Of a stretch of DNA of 44,575 nucleotides, positions 25,890 through 34,617 are shown piece after piece. A model generated the notes under the pieces. It was not told the DNA's origin. It saw only the letters and a list, made by a program, of their open reading frames with translations, and searched no databases. Position 1 is the first letter of the stretch. Each line of letters opens with the position of its first letter. Both the position numbers and the translations under genes were made by a program. The stretch is taken from contig JBMOHV010000005.1 in assembly GCA_049317645.1 (NCBI GenBank), forward strand, positions 1 to 44,575. Reading direction: 5' to 3'. This DNA comes from SYHX01 sp049317645 (GTDB lineage: Bacteria; Bacteroidota; Bacteroidia; UBA7662).

Positions 25890-27178
25890 TTGTGGTAGGC
25901 TTCTTCGATTTCGTCGGTCCGTATGGGCAGATCCCGCATTAAATCAACGGGTCCGGCTGCGCTAACCACGACATCGTTTTCGATCCGAATGCCCAACCCT
26001 TCTTCGGGAATGTACAGACCGGGCTCGCAGGTTATGACCATCCCTTCTTGGAGGGATTCGTAACGGGCCCCTACATCGTGGACATCCAAACCAAGGAAAT
26101 GCCCCGTACCATGGGGAAAATAGCGCTTGTAGGCCGGTGCCTTGGGGTCCTGCTTGGCGATATCGTCCGAATTGATGAGGCCCAATCGAAGGACCGCATC
26201 CTGCATGATGAGGGCGGATTCCCGGTTGTAATCGTCCAAACTGCGACCAGGTCGTAGCAAATCCATCGCTTGACGTTGCACATCCAAGACCGCATCGTAC
26301 ACCTCTTTTTGACGGGGTGTAAAACGACCGTTGACCGGAATACAGCGGGTTAAATCGGCGGCGTAATGCGCATACGATGCCCCAAAATCCATTAACAGCA
26401 GGTCCCCGTCCTTGCAGGGAGCCGCATTGCGGGTATAATGGAGAATGCAGGCATGGTCCCCCGATGCGATAATGGGTTCAAAGCTGAAGCCTTCGGCCCC
26501 CTGGCCCAGGATAGATCCCGCCAGGGCGGCCTCCACCTGGTATTCCATACACCCGGGTTGGATGACCTTCAGGGCCTGCAAAAGGGCGTTGTGGGTAATC
26601 GAGATGGCTTTTTGGAGGGCCTGAACTTCCTCTTGGCTTTTGACAGCGCGCAGGCGGTCCAGGGCAGGGGAGGCTCGATGATAGCGGTGCAGGGGAAAAT
26701 CGTTGGTGAGGCGGCCGGCCAGCCTTTGGGAGGCGGATCGAACAGGGGAGGCAGAGGCCCGGTCGTTTTCGTTCAAAGCCAAGTGGAGTTCGCTGGCGTA
26801 TTTGGCCTGGGTCCACAAAACATTCTCAAAATCTTTTTCCCACAGGACTTGGGAGATCCCCGATAGGGCCGAGGCCTCCTCCCGGCTATGCCGAGGCCCT
26901 TCCCAAACGGCCAATTCGGGGCTGGTTTCCCGGACAAAAAGGACTTCCCGGTAGGCGGGGTTGGGACAATCGGGGAACAAAAGCAGGGCGGTAAGCTCCT
27001 GATCAATGCCGCTGAGCCAGTAAAGATTGGAATCCGGACGGTAGGGGTGATAGGCGTCGCCGTTGGCCGGAACCTGGTCAGCGGCCACAAAAACCGCCAT
27101 GGAACCACTCCCAAGGGAGGCCGTGTAGCGGGCTCGGTTTGAGACAAAAACAGAAGAATCGAGGGGTTGGTAGCGCAT
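25874..27178 (-). CDS. pepP: Xaa-Pro aminopeptidase (M24B metallopeptidase)
   Basis: It removes N-terminal residues that precede proline from peptides, a late step in cytoplasmic protein turnover. The 434-residue protein has an N-terminal creatinase-like domain (about 1-165, with SNLYWLSGIDQ) and a C-terminal pita-bread domain. The dinuclear metal ligands are visible: D264 (LLMDFGASYAHY), D275 (AADLTRCIP), the His of HGTGHFLGLDVHD, the Glu of TCEPGLY, and the Glu of RIENDVVV. The ATG at 27178 was chosen over an upstream frame extension that would run into the promoter region. It is divergent from rpsL and has a TACCTTTG element 26 bases before its start. Confidence 0.93.
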   Translation of the reverse strand: MRYQPLDSSVFVSNRARYTASLGSGSMAVFVAADQVPANGDAYHPYRPDSNLYWLSGIDQELTALLLFPDCPNPAYREVLFVRETSPELAVWEGPRHSREEASALSGISQVLWEKDFENVLWTQAKYASELHLALNENDRASASPVRSASQRLAGRLTNDFPLHRYHRASPALDRLRAVKSQEEVQALQKAISITHNALLQALKVIQPGCMEYQVEAALAGSILGQGAEGFSFEPIIASGDHACILHYTRNAAPCKDGDLLLMDFGASYAHYAADLTRCIPVNGRFTPRQKEVYDAVLDVQRQAMDLLRPGRSLDDYNRESALIMQDAVLRLGLINSDDIAKQDPKAPAYKRYFPHGTGHFLGLDVHDVGARYESLQEGMVITCEPGLYIPEEGLGIRIENDVVVSAAGPVDLMRDLPIRTDEIEEAYHNAHRN

Positions 27179-27203
27179 ACAGGGGGGCTCTAAGGGGAAT
27201 GGA

Positions 27204-27211
27204 CAAAGGTA
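27204..27211 (-). promoter_or_regulatory. Aminopeptidase gene promoter, -7 element TACCTTTG
   Basis: On the minus strand this reads TACCTTTG, an exact TAnnTTTG match, about 26 bases upstream of the aminopeptidase ATG. The -33 region, about 20 bases further upstream on that strand, coincides with the DnaA box at 27228-27236 and holds no clear TTTG. DnaA bound there would be expected to block the promoter. Confidence 0.5.
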
Positions 27212-27214
27212 AGC

Positions 27215-27242
27215 GGGGCTTTTTGATTGTGGATAAAGCCCC
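27215..27242. promoter_or_regulatory. Perfect 8-bp inverted repeat around a DnaA box
   Basis: GGGGCTTT (27215-27222) and AAAGCCCC (27235-27242) are perfect inverted arms with a 12-base spacer. The dyad lies between the divergent aminopeptidase and rpsL promoters and overlaps an exact DnaA box. It could be an operator for a dimeric regulator. A GC-rich stem is also terminator-like, but no gene ends here. Confidence 0.5.
27228..27236 (-). promoter_or_regulatory. Exact DnaA box (TTATCCACA) in the aminopeptidase|rpsL control region
   Basis: The top strand reads TGTGGATAA, the same nine bases and the same orientation as at 5618-5626. It sits about 45 bases upstream of the rpsL -33 element and on the presumed -33 position of the aminopeptidase promoter. 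A one-mismatch copy (TTACACACA) lies at 27288-27296 inside the rpsL promoter spacer. DnaA control is inferred. Confidence 0.5.
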
Positions 27243-27280
27243 TGGAATCCCCTATTTTGTTTAAAAAAATGGCCGATACC

Positions 27281-27312
27281 TTTGGATTTACACACAAAAT
27301 CCTCTACTTTTG
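27281..27312 (+). promoter_or_regulatory. rpsL promoter: TTTG, 20-base spacer, TACTTTTG
   Basis: TTTG at 27281-27284, a spacer of 20 bases, and TACTTTTG at 27305-27312 match the Bacteroidota -33 (TTTG) and -7 (TAnnTTTG) elements exactly and at the right distance. Transcription should begin a few bases after 27312, leaving a leader of about 45 bases before the rpsL ATG at 27362. This is the only strong promoter I find for the ribosomal block. Confidence 0.75.
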
Positions 27313-27361
27313 CACTCCCTCAAAAATAGGGGTCGGACAACGATACCAGAAACCAAACACC

Positions 27362-27769
27362 ATGCCTACCATTCAGCAATTGGTCAAAAACGGCCGGGAA
27401 CACAAGGCCGACAAGAGCAAATCTCCTGCCTTGGACTCCTGCCCACAGCGTCGCGGGGTCTGCACCCGTGTCTACACGACCACTCCCAAGAAGCCCAATT
27501 CAGCCATGCGCAAAGTGGCCCGTGTTCGTTTGACCAACCAAAAGGAGGTCAACGCCTACATCCCCGGGGAGGGTCACAACCTGCAGGAGCACTCCATCGT
27601 GTTGATTCGCGGTGGTCGTGTGAAGGACTTGCCGGGTGTTCGCTACCATATTATTCGTGGTGCCTTGGATACGGCCGGTGTCAACGGCCGCAAACAGGGT
27701 CGCTCCAAATACGGAGCCAAGGCCAAACAGGTCGCAGCGCCAACCAAAGGCAAAGGCGGTAAAAAGTAA
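27362..27769 (+). CDS. rpsL: 30S ribosomal protein S12
   Basis: S12 lines the decoding centre of the small subunit and affects translational accuracy. The 135-residue protein has the conserved loops TTTPKKPNSAMRKVARVRL (about 39-57) and GGRVKDLPGVRYH (about 84-96). The lysines linked elsewhere to streptomycin resistance (about K44 and K88) are wild type. I chose ATG 27362; the open frame continues upstream only through the promoter. It is the first gene of the block, with rpsG 21 bases downstream. Confidence 0.98.
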   Translation: MPTIQQLVKNGREHKADKSKSPALDSCPQRRGVCTRVYTTTPKKPNSAMRKVARVRLTNQKEVNAYIPGEGHNLQEHSIVLIRGGRVKDLPGVRYHIIRGALDTAGVNGRKQGRSKYGAKAKQVAAPTKGKGGKK

Positions 27770-27790
27770 TTTGATTATCAAGGTAAAGTC

Positions 27791-28258
27791 ATGAGAAAAA
27801 CCTCCGCCAAGAAGCGCTTTGTTGAACCGGACCCCAAATTCCGGGACGAAATCGTCACCAAGTTCATCAACAATCTGATGTACGATGGGAAGAAGAGCAC
27901 GGCCAGTCAGATTTTTTACCTGGCCGTTGAGAACATCGAAAAAAAATTATCAGAGCCCGGCATCGAAGTTTGGCGCCGCGCCCTGAACAATGTCATGCCA
28001 TCGGTGGAGGTCAAAAGCCGTCGCGTTGGTGGATCAACGTTTCAGGTCCCCGTCGAAGTGAAGCCCAACCGCAAACAAGCATTGGGCATGCGTTGGTTGA
28101 TTGGCTACGCGCGTAGGCGCAACGAAAAGACCATGACCGATAAGCTAGCCGCCGAAATCATCGCCGCCTCCAAAGGTGAAGGTGCCGCGGTCAAAAAGAA
28201 AGAAGACACCTACCGTATGGCCGAAGCCAACAAAGCATTCTCCCATTTCCGATTCTAA
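27791..28258 (+). CDS. rpsG: 30S ribosomal protein S7
   Basis: S7 starts assembly of the 30S head and lies near the E site. The 155 residues carry the expected basic N-terminus (MRKTSAKKRFVEPDPKF), the VEVKSRRVGGSTFQVPVEV hairpin that binds 16S rRNA, and the helical ending with EANKAFSHFRF. The length is usual for bacteria. It has an AAGG sequence about 9 bases before ATG, a weak Shine-Dalgarno-like feature. It is flanked by rpsL and fusA, the normal str order. Confidence 0.98.
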   Translation: MRKTSAKKRFVEPDPKFRDEIVTKFINNLMYDGKKSTASQIFYLAVENIEKKLSEPGIEVWRRALNNVMPSVEVKSRRVGGSTFQVPVEVKPNRKQALGMRWLIGYARRRNEKTMTDKLAAEIIAASKGEGAAVKKKEDTYRMAEANKAFSHFRF

Positions 28259-28303
28259 TTCCAACCGATTCCAACCCCTAGCTACGGCTCATACCCCATT
28301 ATC

Positions 28304-30436
28304 ATGTCACAGAATGATTTAGGCTTCACCCGCAATATTGGGATCGCGGCCCATATTGACGCCGGAAAGACCACGACGACCGAGCGTGTTCTTTACTATA
28401 CCGGTATGACCCACAAAATTGGTGAGGTACACGACGGTGCTGCGACCATGGACTGGATGGCCCAGGAGCAGGAGCGTGGTATCACGATCACCTCAGCTGC
28501 CACCAAAACATCTTGGAAATGGCAAGACAATGAATACGCGGTCAATATCATTGATACCCCCGGTCACGTTGATTTTACGGTCGAGGTTAATCGTTCGCTC
28601 CGCGTATTGGACGGGCTGGTTTTCTTGTTTTCAGCGGTTGACGGGGTTGAGCCCCAATCCGAAACCAACTGGCGTCTCGCAGACAATTACAAAGTACCCC
28701 GTTTGGGTTTTGTAAACAAAATGGACCGCCAGGGCTCTGACTTTTTCAAAGTATGCCAGCAGGTCAAAGACATGTTGGGTTCCAACGCCGTCCCCATTCA
28801 GATTCCCATCGGCGAAGAAGAACATTTCAAAGGAGTGATCGACTTGATTACCAACCAAGCCATTGTTTGGGACGAAGCCTCCAAGGGTATGACCTTCCAA
28901 GTGATTGAAACCCCTGCCGATTTAGTGGAGGAGGCCCATCGCTACCGTCAGCAGTTGATTGAAGTCTGCGCTGATTACGATGACGCTTTGATGGAAAAGT
29001 TTTTTGATGATCCCGATTCCATCACCCACGATGAACTGCGTGCCGCCCTTCGCAAAGCAGTATGCGACCAAAAAGTGGTCCCCATGCTTTGCGGCTCTGC
29101 CTTCAAAAACAAAGGCGTTCAGGCCGTGTTGGATGCAGTCTGCGCCTTCTTGCCATCGCCCACTGATCAGGAAGCGGTGATCGGAATCAACCCCAAAACC
29201 GATGCTGAAGAAACCCGCAAGCCATCCGTAGATGCTCCTTTTTCTGCATTGGCTTTCAAAGTGGCCACCGATCCTTTCGTTGGACGCCTGGTATTCTTCC
29301 GGGTTTACAGCGGTCGCCTGGATGCCGGTTCCTATGTTTTGAAGGTCCGCAACGAGCCGGACAAAGGTATTGTTATGGAAAAGGAGCGTATTTCTCGCCT
29401 CTTCCAAATGCATGCCAACGACCGCAAAGCGATTGACTTCGTTGTAGCCGGTGATATCTGTGCTGCCGTAGGTTTCAAAGACATCAAAACAGGGGATACC
29501 CTCTGTGCCGAGAATGCCCCCATCATTTTGGAGGCCATGCAATTCCCAGATCCAGTTATTGGTTTGGCGATTGAACCCAAGACCCAAGCAGACTCTGATA
29601 AACTTGGAACAGCCCTCGCCAAATTGGCTGAGGAAGATCCCACCTTCAAAGTCAAAACGGACGAAGACACCGGCCAAACCATTATTTCTGGTATGGGCGA
29701 ATTGCACCTCGAAATCATCGTGGACCGTCTGCGTCGTGAATTCAAGGTTGAGTGCAACCAGGGTGCACCGCAGGTTAACTACAAAGAGGCGATTACAACC
29801 CCTGTGACCCACCGCGAGGTTTACAAGAAGCAGACCGGTGGTCGTGGTAAGTTCGCCGACATTTTTGTGGAAATCATGCCCGGTGATCCTGAGAAGGCTG
29901 GTTTGGAATTTGTGAATGAAATCGTCGGCGGATCCGTTCCACGGGAATTTATTCCTTCGGTCGAGAAGGGTTTTGCCGCCGCCATGGCCAACGGCGTTTT
30001 GGCTGGCTTTACGTTGGATACGCTCAAGGTTCGCCTTTTTGATGGAAGTTTTCACGCAGTGGACTCCGATTCGCTGTCCTTTGAAATTGCAGCCCGTACG
30101 GCTTTCCGTGAGGCTTGCCGCAAAGCCAATCCGATTCTCCTGGAGCCCATCATGAAAGTGGAGGTCATCACCCCCGAAGATTATATGGGCGATGTTATCG
30201 GGGACTTGAACAAGCGTCGTGGTCAGATGCAGGGCATGGATTCCAGGAATGGAGCCCAGGTTATCAAAGCCCAAGTTCCCTTGGCCGAGATGTTTGGCTA
30301 TGTGACTGTTCTGCGGACCCTAACATCCGGTCGTGCCACTTCCACCATGGAGTTCTCGCATTATACCGAAACCCCCAAGAATATTTCCGAAGACGTTCTG
30401 GCCAAGTACAAGGCCATGAAAGCCGAAAAAGACTAA
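28304..30436 (+). CDS. fusA: Translation elongation factor G
   Basis: EF-G is the GTPase that drives translocation of tRNA and mRNA and helps recycle ribosomes. The 710-residue protein has AHIDAGKTTTTERVLYYTG (G1, about 16-34), RGITITSAAT (G2), D84-TPGHVDF (G3), NKMD at about 138-141 (G4), and GSAFKNKGVQ (G5), followed by domains II-V with MGELHLEIIVDRL and the GRATSTMEFSHY ending. The tuf gene that follows fusA in many bacteria is absent; rpsJ begins after 9 bases. Confidence 0.98.
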   Translation: MSQNDLGFTRNIGIAAHIDAGKTTTTERVLYYTGMTHKIGEVHDGAATMDWMAQEQERGITITSAATKTSWKWQDNEYAVNIIDTPGHVDFTVEVNRSLRVLDGLVFLFSAVDGVEPQSETNWRLADNYKVPRLGFVNKMDRQGSDFFKVCQQVKDMLGSNAVPIQIPIGEEEHFKGVIDLITNQAIVWDEASKGMTFQVIETPADLVEEAHRYRQQLIEVCADYDDALMEKFFDDPDSITHDELRAALRKAVCDQKVVPMLCGSAFKNKGVQAVLDAVCAFLPSPTDQEAVIGINPKTDAEETRKPSVDAPFSALAFKVATDPFVGRLVFFRVYSGRLDAGSYVLKVRNEPDKGIVMEKERISRLFQMHANDRKAIDFVVAGDICAAVGFKDIKTGDTLCAENAPIILEAMQFPDPVIGLAIEPKTQADSDKLGTALAKLAEEDPTFKVKTDEDTGQTIISGMGELHLEIIVDRLRREFKVECNQGAPQVNYKEAITTPVTHREVYKKQTGGRGKFADIFVEIMPGDPEKAGLEFVNEIVGGSVPREFIPSVEKGFAAAMANGVLAGFTLDTLKVRLFDGSFHAVDSDSLSFEIAARTAFREACRKANPILLEPIMKVEVITPEDYMGDVIGDLNKRRGQMQGMDSRNGAQVIKAQVPLAEMFGYVTVLRTLTSGRATSTMEFSHYTETPKNISEDVLAKYKAMKAEKD

Positions 30437-30445
30437 ACCGCCGCT

Positions 30446-30751
30446 ATGAGCCATCGTATTCGCATCAAACTCAAGTCCTACGATCACAACTTGGTCGATA
30501 AATCGGCGGAGAAGATCGTTAAGACCGTCAAAATGACGGGCGCTGTTGTAAGCGGTCCTATTCCTTTGCCGACCGAAAAGAAAATCTTTACCGTGCTCAA
30601 ATCACCGCACGTTAACAAAAAAGCCCGTGAGCAGTTCCAACTCTGCTCTTACAAGCGGGTGATGGATATCCATAGTTCTTCGTCCAAGACCGTGGATGCT
30701 CTTATGAAGCTGGAATTGCCCAGCGGTGTGGACGTCGAAATCAAAGTCTAA
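30446..30751 (+). CDS. rpsJ: 30S ribosomal protein S10
   Basis: S10 is a head protein of the small subunit; in other bacteria it also works with NusB in transcription antitermination. The 101-residue sequence has the typical IRIKLKSYDHNLVDKSAEKIV opening, the GPIPLPTEKKIFTVLKSPHVNKKAREQF loop that reaches into rRNA, and the VEIKV ending. It opens the S10 operon portion, 9 bases after fusA, with rplC 4 bases downstream. No separate promoter or S10-type leader is visible in that short gap. Confidence 0.98.
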   Translation: MSHRIRIKLKSYDHNLVDKSAEKIVKTVKMTGAVVSGPIPLPTEKKIFTVLKSPHVNKKAREQFQLCSYKRVMDIHSSSSKTVDALMKLELPSGVDVEIKV

Positions 30752-30755
30752 CGCT

Positions 30756-31373
30756 ATGTCAGGTATAATTGGTAAAAAAATTGGAATGACCTCCGTCTTT
30801 GCGTCGGATGGTGCTATAATTCCCTGTACAGTTCTGGAAGCAGGACCCTGTGTGGTAACGCAGGTCCGCACCAAGGCCAAGGATGGGTACGAAGCTGTTC
30901 AATTGGCTTTTGGTGATCGCAAGGAGAAATCCTCGACCCAGCCGCTCATTGGCCACTTCAAGAAGGCCGGCACAGGCCCCAAGGCCAAGGTAACCGAATT
31001 CCGCGGTTTCAAAAAAGACCTTCAGTTGGGCGACCAAGTGGATGTGACCCTCTTTCAAGAGGGTGATACGGTGGATGTCATCGGAGATACCAAGGGTAAG
31101 GGATTCCAAGGTGTCGTCAAGCGTCATGGCTTTGGCGGGGTTGGTGGCCAAACCCACGGTCAGCACAACCGATTGCGTGCTCCCGGTTCTTTGGGCGCTT
31201 CGTCCTTCCCCAGCCGCGTTTTCAAAGGAATGCGGATGGCCGGGCAAACCGGTAACGTTCGCCGCACCGCTCAGAATTTACAAATTGTTAAAGTTTATCC
31301 CGAGCAAAATCTCCTCGTGGTCAAAGGCTCCGTTCCCGGTGCCAACGGCTCTTGGGTTTTGGTTCAGAAATAA
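30756..31373 (+). CDS. rplC: 50S ribosomal protein L3
   Basis: L3 is an early 50S assembly protein whose loop reaches the peptidyl transferase centre. The 205 residues start MSGIIGKKIGMTSVFASDG and include GFQGVVKRHGFGGVGGQTHGQHNRLRAPGSLGASSFPSRVFKGMRMAG, where family members contact 23S rRNA. The ATG at 30756 gives the family-standard start; an upstream extension of ten codons overlaps rpsJ. The Gln in GGQTHGQ is methylated by PrmB in some bacteria. rplD follows after 16 bases. Confidence 0.98.
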   Translation: MSGIIGKKIGMTSVFASDGAIIPCTVLEAGPCVVTQVRTKAKDGYEAVQLAFGDRKEKSSTQPLIGHFKKAGTGPKAKVTEFRGFKKDLQLGDQVDVTLFQEGDTVDVIGDTKGKGFQGVVKRHGFGGVGGQTHGQHNRLRAPGSLGASSFPSRVFKGMRMAGQTGNVRRTAQNLQIVKVYPEQNLLVVKGSVPGANGSWVLVQK

Positions 31374-31389
31374 TTCATTCGCCTACGTC

Positions 31390-32016
31390 ATGGAAACCGC
31401 CGTTTATTCCCGCTCAGGCCAAGCCACCGATCGCAAAGTGGTCCTGGATGATCAGGTTTTTTGTTCAGAGCCCAACGATCACGCCATTTACTTGGACGTC
31501 AAGTTGCACCTCGCTAATCGTCGACAGGGTACCGCCAAGGCCAAGGAAAGGTCTGAAATGAGCGGTTCAACTCGCAAGCTTTTTCGTCAAAAGGGAACCG
31601 GTGGCGCACGCCGCGGGGATATCAACAGCCCTTTGTTGTACGGTGGAGCCCGTGTTTTCGGTCCCAAGCCACGGGATTATTCCTTCAAGCTTAACAAGAA
31701 ACTTCGACTGCTTGCCCGTCGTTCCGCCCTATCCTACAAGGTGCAGGGTAATCAATTCTTTGTTGTGGAGGATTTTTCGATGGATACCCCCAAGACCAAG
31801 GAATTCATGACCCTCATCCGGAATTTTCAACTGGACGGACGCCGTGTTCTGTTGGTGACCGGCGAAAATCAGCCGAACCTGGTTCTCTCTGGCCGTAATA
31901 TTCCCAATGCCCGGGTGATGATTGCCCAGGATTTGAATACCTACGATGTTATGAACGCTCACTGCCTTCTCGTTCAACAGAGCGCCGTGGCCAAAATTCA
32001 GGAAACCCTCCTCTAA
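31390..32016 (+). CDS. rplD: 50S ribosomal protein L4
   Basis: L4 lines part of the nascent-chain exit tunnel and, in enterobacteria, represses its own operon. The 208-residue protein has the conserved loop KLFRQKGTGGARRGDINSPLLYGGARVFGPKPRDY, the extended tunnel segment, followed by the helical RRVLLVTGENQPNLVLSGRNI region. An open frame extends far upstream inside rplC but is not coding; ATG 31390 fits the family start. rplW follows after 9 bases. Confidence 0.97.
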   Translation: METAVYSRSGQATDRKVVLDDQVFCSEPNDHAIYLDVKLHLANRRQGTAKAKERSEMSGSTRKLFRQKGTGGARRGDINSPLLYGGARVFGPKPRDYSFKLNKKLRLLARRSALSYKVQGNQFFVVEDFSMDTPKTKEFMTLIRNFQLDGRRVLLVTGENQPNLVLSGRNIPNARVMIAQDLNTYDVMNAHCLLVQQSAVAKIQETLL

Positions 32017-32025
32017 GAACTAGTT

Positions 32026-32316
32026 ATGGAAATCCTCAAAAAGCCGGTGGTAACCGAAAAAATGACCCTTTTAACGGAAAAGCATCAACAATATGCTTTT
32101 CGTGTCGACAGGCGTGCCAACAAGATCCAGATCCGGACCGCTGTTGAAAGCATGTACGGTGTGACGGTGGAATCGGTGAATACCATGCGATATGCTGGAG
32201 ATGCCCGCAGTCGCAGTACCAAAGCGGGCATCCAGCGCGGACGCACCGATTCTTTCAAAAAAGCTATTGTTACCCTCAAAGCTGGGGATAGTATTGATTA
32301 TTACGCCGGCCTCTAA
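32026..32316 (+). CDS. rplW: 50S ribosomal protein L23
   Basis: L23 sits at the tunnel exit and is the docking site for trigger factor and SRP in bacteria. The 96 residues have the typical ILKKPVVTEKMTLLTEKHQQYAFRVDRRANKIQIRTAVESMYGVTVESVNTM core; the end, ITVLKAGDSIDYYAGL-like, is usual for Bacteroidota. Position between rplD and rplB, with gaps of 9 bases on each side, agrees with the S10 operon order. Confidence 0.97.
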   Translation: MEILKKPVVTEKMTLLTEKHQQYAFRVDRRANKIQIRTAVESMYGVTVESVNTMRYAGDARSRSTKAGIQRGRTDSFKKAIVTLKAGDSIDYYAGL

Positions 32317-32325
32317 ACTATTGCT

Positions 32326-33150
<825 letters not shown>

Positions 33151-33178
33151 TTCCGTAACGCAACTTACATACATCGTT

Positions 33179-33445
33179 ATGCCCCGTTCCCTCAAAAAAG
33201 GCCCCTTCATTGAATACACCCTCGAGCGCAAGATCGAGGCGATGAACAACGGCTCCAAAAAAACCGTGATCAAAACCTGGTCACGGCGTTCCATGGTGAT
33301 TCCCGAATTTGTCGGGCACACCATTGCTGTTCACAACGGTAACAAGTTTATCCCTGTCTATGTGACCGAAAACATGGTCGGCCACAAATTGGGCGAATTT
33401 TCACCAACCCGTACGTTCCGGGGTCACTCCGGTAATCGCAAATAA
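33179..33445 (+). CDS. rpsS: 30S ribosomal protein S19
   Basis: S19 is a head protein that forms bridges to the large subunit and lies near the A-site tRNA. The 88 residues carry the family pattern MPRSLKKGPFIEYTLERKIE, TWSRRSMVIPEFVGHTIAVHNGNKFIPVYVTENMVGHKLGEFSPTRTFRGH. Length and order (rplB-rpsS-rplV) are standard. rplV starts 8 bases downstream. Confidence 0.98.
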   Translation: MPRSLKKGPFIEYTLERKIEAMNNGSKKTVIKTWSRRSMVIPEFVGHTIAVHNGNKFIPVYVTENMVGHKLGEFSPTRTFRGHSGNRK

Positions 33446-33453
33446 TCGTCGCT

Positions 33454-33813
33454 ATGGAAGCCAAAGCTATACTTAGGGATTGCCCTACCTCCCCTCAAAA
33501 GATGCGTTTGCTAGCCGATATGATACGCGGTCGCAAAGTTGATCAGGCTCAAGGCCTCCTGAAGTTTTCCAAAAAGGAGGCTTCTGCCCGCCTCGAAAAG
33601 CTTTTGATGTCTGCTGTTGCCAACTGGGAACGCAAAAACGAGGACCTCAGTCTTGAATCGGCGGAACTCTACGTCAAGCAGATTTTTGTCGACGGTGGTC
33701 GGATGCTCAAGCGCCTTCGTCCTGCTCCCCAGGGTCGTGGTCATCGTATTCTCAAAAGATCCAATCATATCACCATCGTGGTGGATGCCACGACCAACTC
33801 CGAAAACGCCTAA
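33454..33813 (+). CDS. rplV: 50S ribosomal protein L22
   Basis: L22 has a long hairpin that reaches the constriction of the exit tunnel, the site of some macrolide-resistance changes. The 119-residue protein has CPTSPQKMRLLADMIRGRKVDQAQGLLKFSKKEASARLEKLL at the N-terminus and the hairpin and tail GGRMLKRLRPAPQGRGHRILKRSNHITIVV near the C-terminus; the hairpin shows no deletion. rpsC follows after 4 bases. Confidence 0.97.
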   Translation: MEAKAILRDCPTSPQKMRLLADMIRGRKVDQAQGLLKFSKKEASARLEKLLMSAVANWERKNEDLSLESAELYVKQIFVDGGRMLKRLRPAPQGRGHRILKRSNHITIVVDATTNSENA

Positions 33814-33817
33814 TTAA

Positions 33818-34606
33818 ATGGGACAAAAAACCAATCCAATCAGCTTTAGGCTGGGATATATCAAAGGCTGGGACTCCAACTGGTATGGCGGCAAGAATTA
33901 TGCCGACAAAATTCTCGAGGATGACAAAATCCGGCGCTACCTCAGTGCGCGTATCAACAACAGTGGTATTTCCAGGTTGGTGATCGAGCGTACACTCAAG
34001 CGGATCATTATCACGATTCACACCAGCCGTCCGGGTATTGTTATCGGAAAGGGTGGTCAGGAAGTGGATCGAATCAAGGAAGAAATCAAGAAGCTCACCC
34101 AAAAGGAGATCCAGATCAATATTCACGAGATCAAGAAACCTGAATTGGAAGCGGCTTTGGTGGCCGAAGGCATTGCCCGTCAGCTTGAAGGTCGCGTTTC
34201 ATTTCGCCGTGCCATGAAAATGGCTTTGGCCTCTACCATGCGTCTCAATGCCGAGGGTATCAAGGTCATGGTTTCGGGTCGTCTGGGCGGTGCAGAAATT
34301 GCACGAACTGAACAATACAAGGAAGGCCGCATTCCGCTGCACACCCTTCGTGCCGACATTGATTACGCTCTCAAAGAAGCCCAAACCGTTTACGGGAAAA
34401 TTGGGGTGAAAGTTTGGATTTGTCGGGGCGAAGTTTTCGGAAAGCGCGATTTGTCACCCAATGTGGGAGTTAGTGCCGGCGGTGGTCGTTCCGAACAGGG
34501 TGGTGGTCGTGGAGACCGTCCAGGTGGTGGTCGTGGTGATCGCCGCGGGCCCCGTACAGAAGGTCGTTCCGAAGGGCGTGGGGGAGATCGCCGCAACAGA
34601 AGCTAA
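33818..34606 (+). CDS. rpsC: 30S ribosomal protein S3 with Arg/Gly-rich C-terminal extension
   Basis: S3 forms part of the mRNA entry tunnel and its helicase site. The 262-residue protein starts GQKTNPISFRLGYIKGWDSNWYGGKNYADKI, has a KH domain with GIVIGKGGQEVDRIKEEI, and the C-domain ending YGKIGVKVWICRGEVFGKRDLSPNVGV. After about residue 218 comes a low-complexity tail of Gly, Arg, Asp and Glu (GGGRGDRPGGGRGDRRG and similar), with an imperfect GGTGGTCGTGGNGA nucleotide repeat. The tail makes the protein some 30 residues longer than E. coli S3. It is the only gene of the block whose ATG is preceded by an A. Confidence 0.97.
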   Translation: MGQKTNPISFRLGYIKGWDSNWYGGKNYADKILEDDKIRRYLSARINNSGISRLVIERTLKRIIITIHTSRPGIVIGKGGQEVDRIKEEIKKLTQKEIQINIHEIKKPELEAALVAEGIARQLEGRVSFRRAMKMALASTMRLNAEGIKVMVSGRLGGAEIARTEQYKEGRIPLHTLRADIDYALKEAQTVYGKIGVKVWICRGEVFGKRDLSPNVGVSAGGGRSEQGGGRGDRPGGGRGDRRGPRTEGRSEGRGGDRRNRS

Positions 34607-34617
34607 AGGAAACCGAT

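Noticed and set aside
28922..30274. A 450-codon open frame antisense to fusA
   Set aside because: It lies wholly inside the conserved fusA gene, codes for no recognisable domain, and long antisense frames are a common by-product of codon bias in highly expressed genes.
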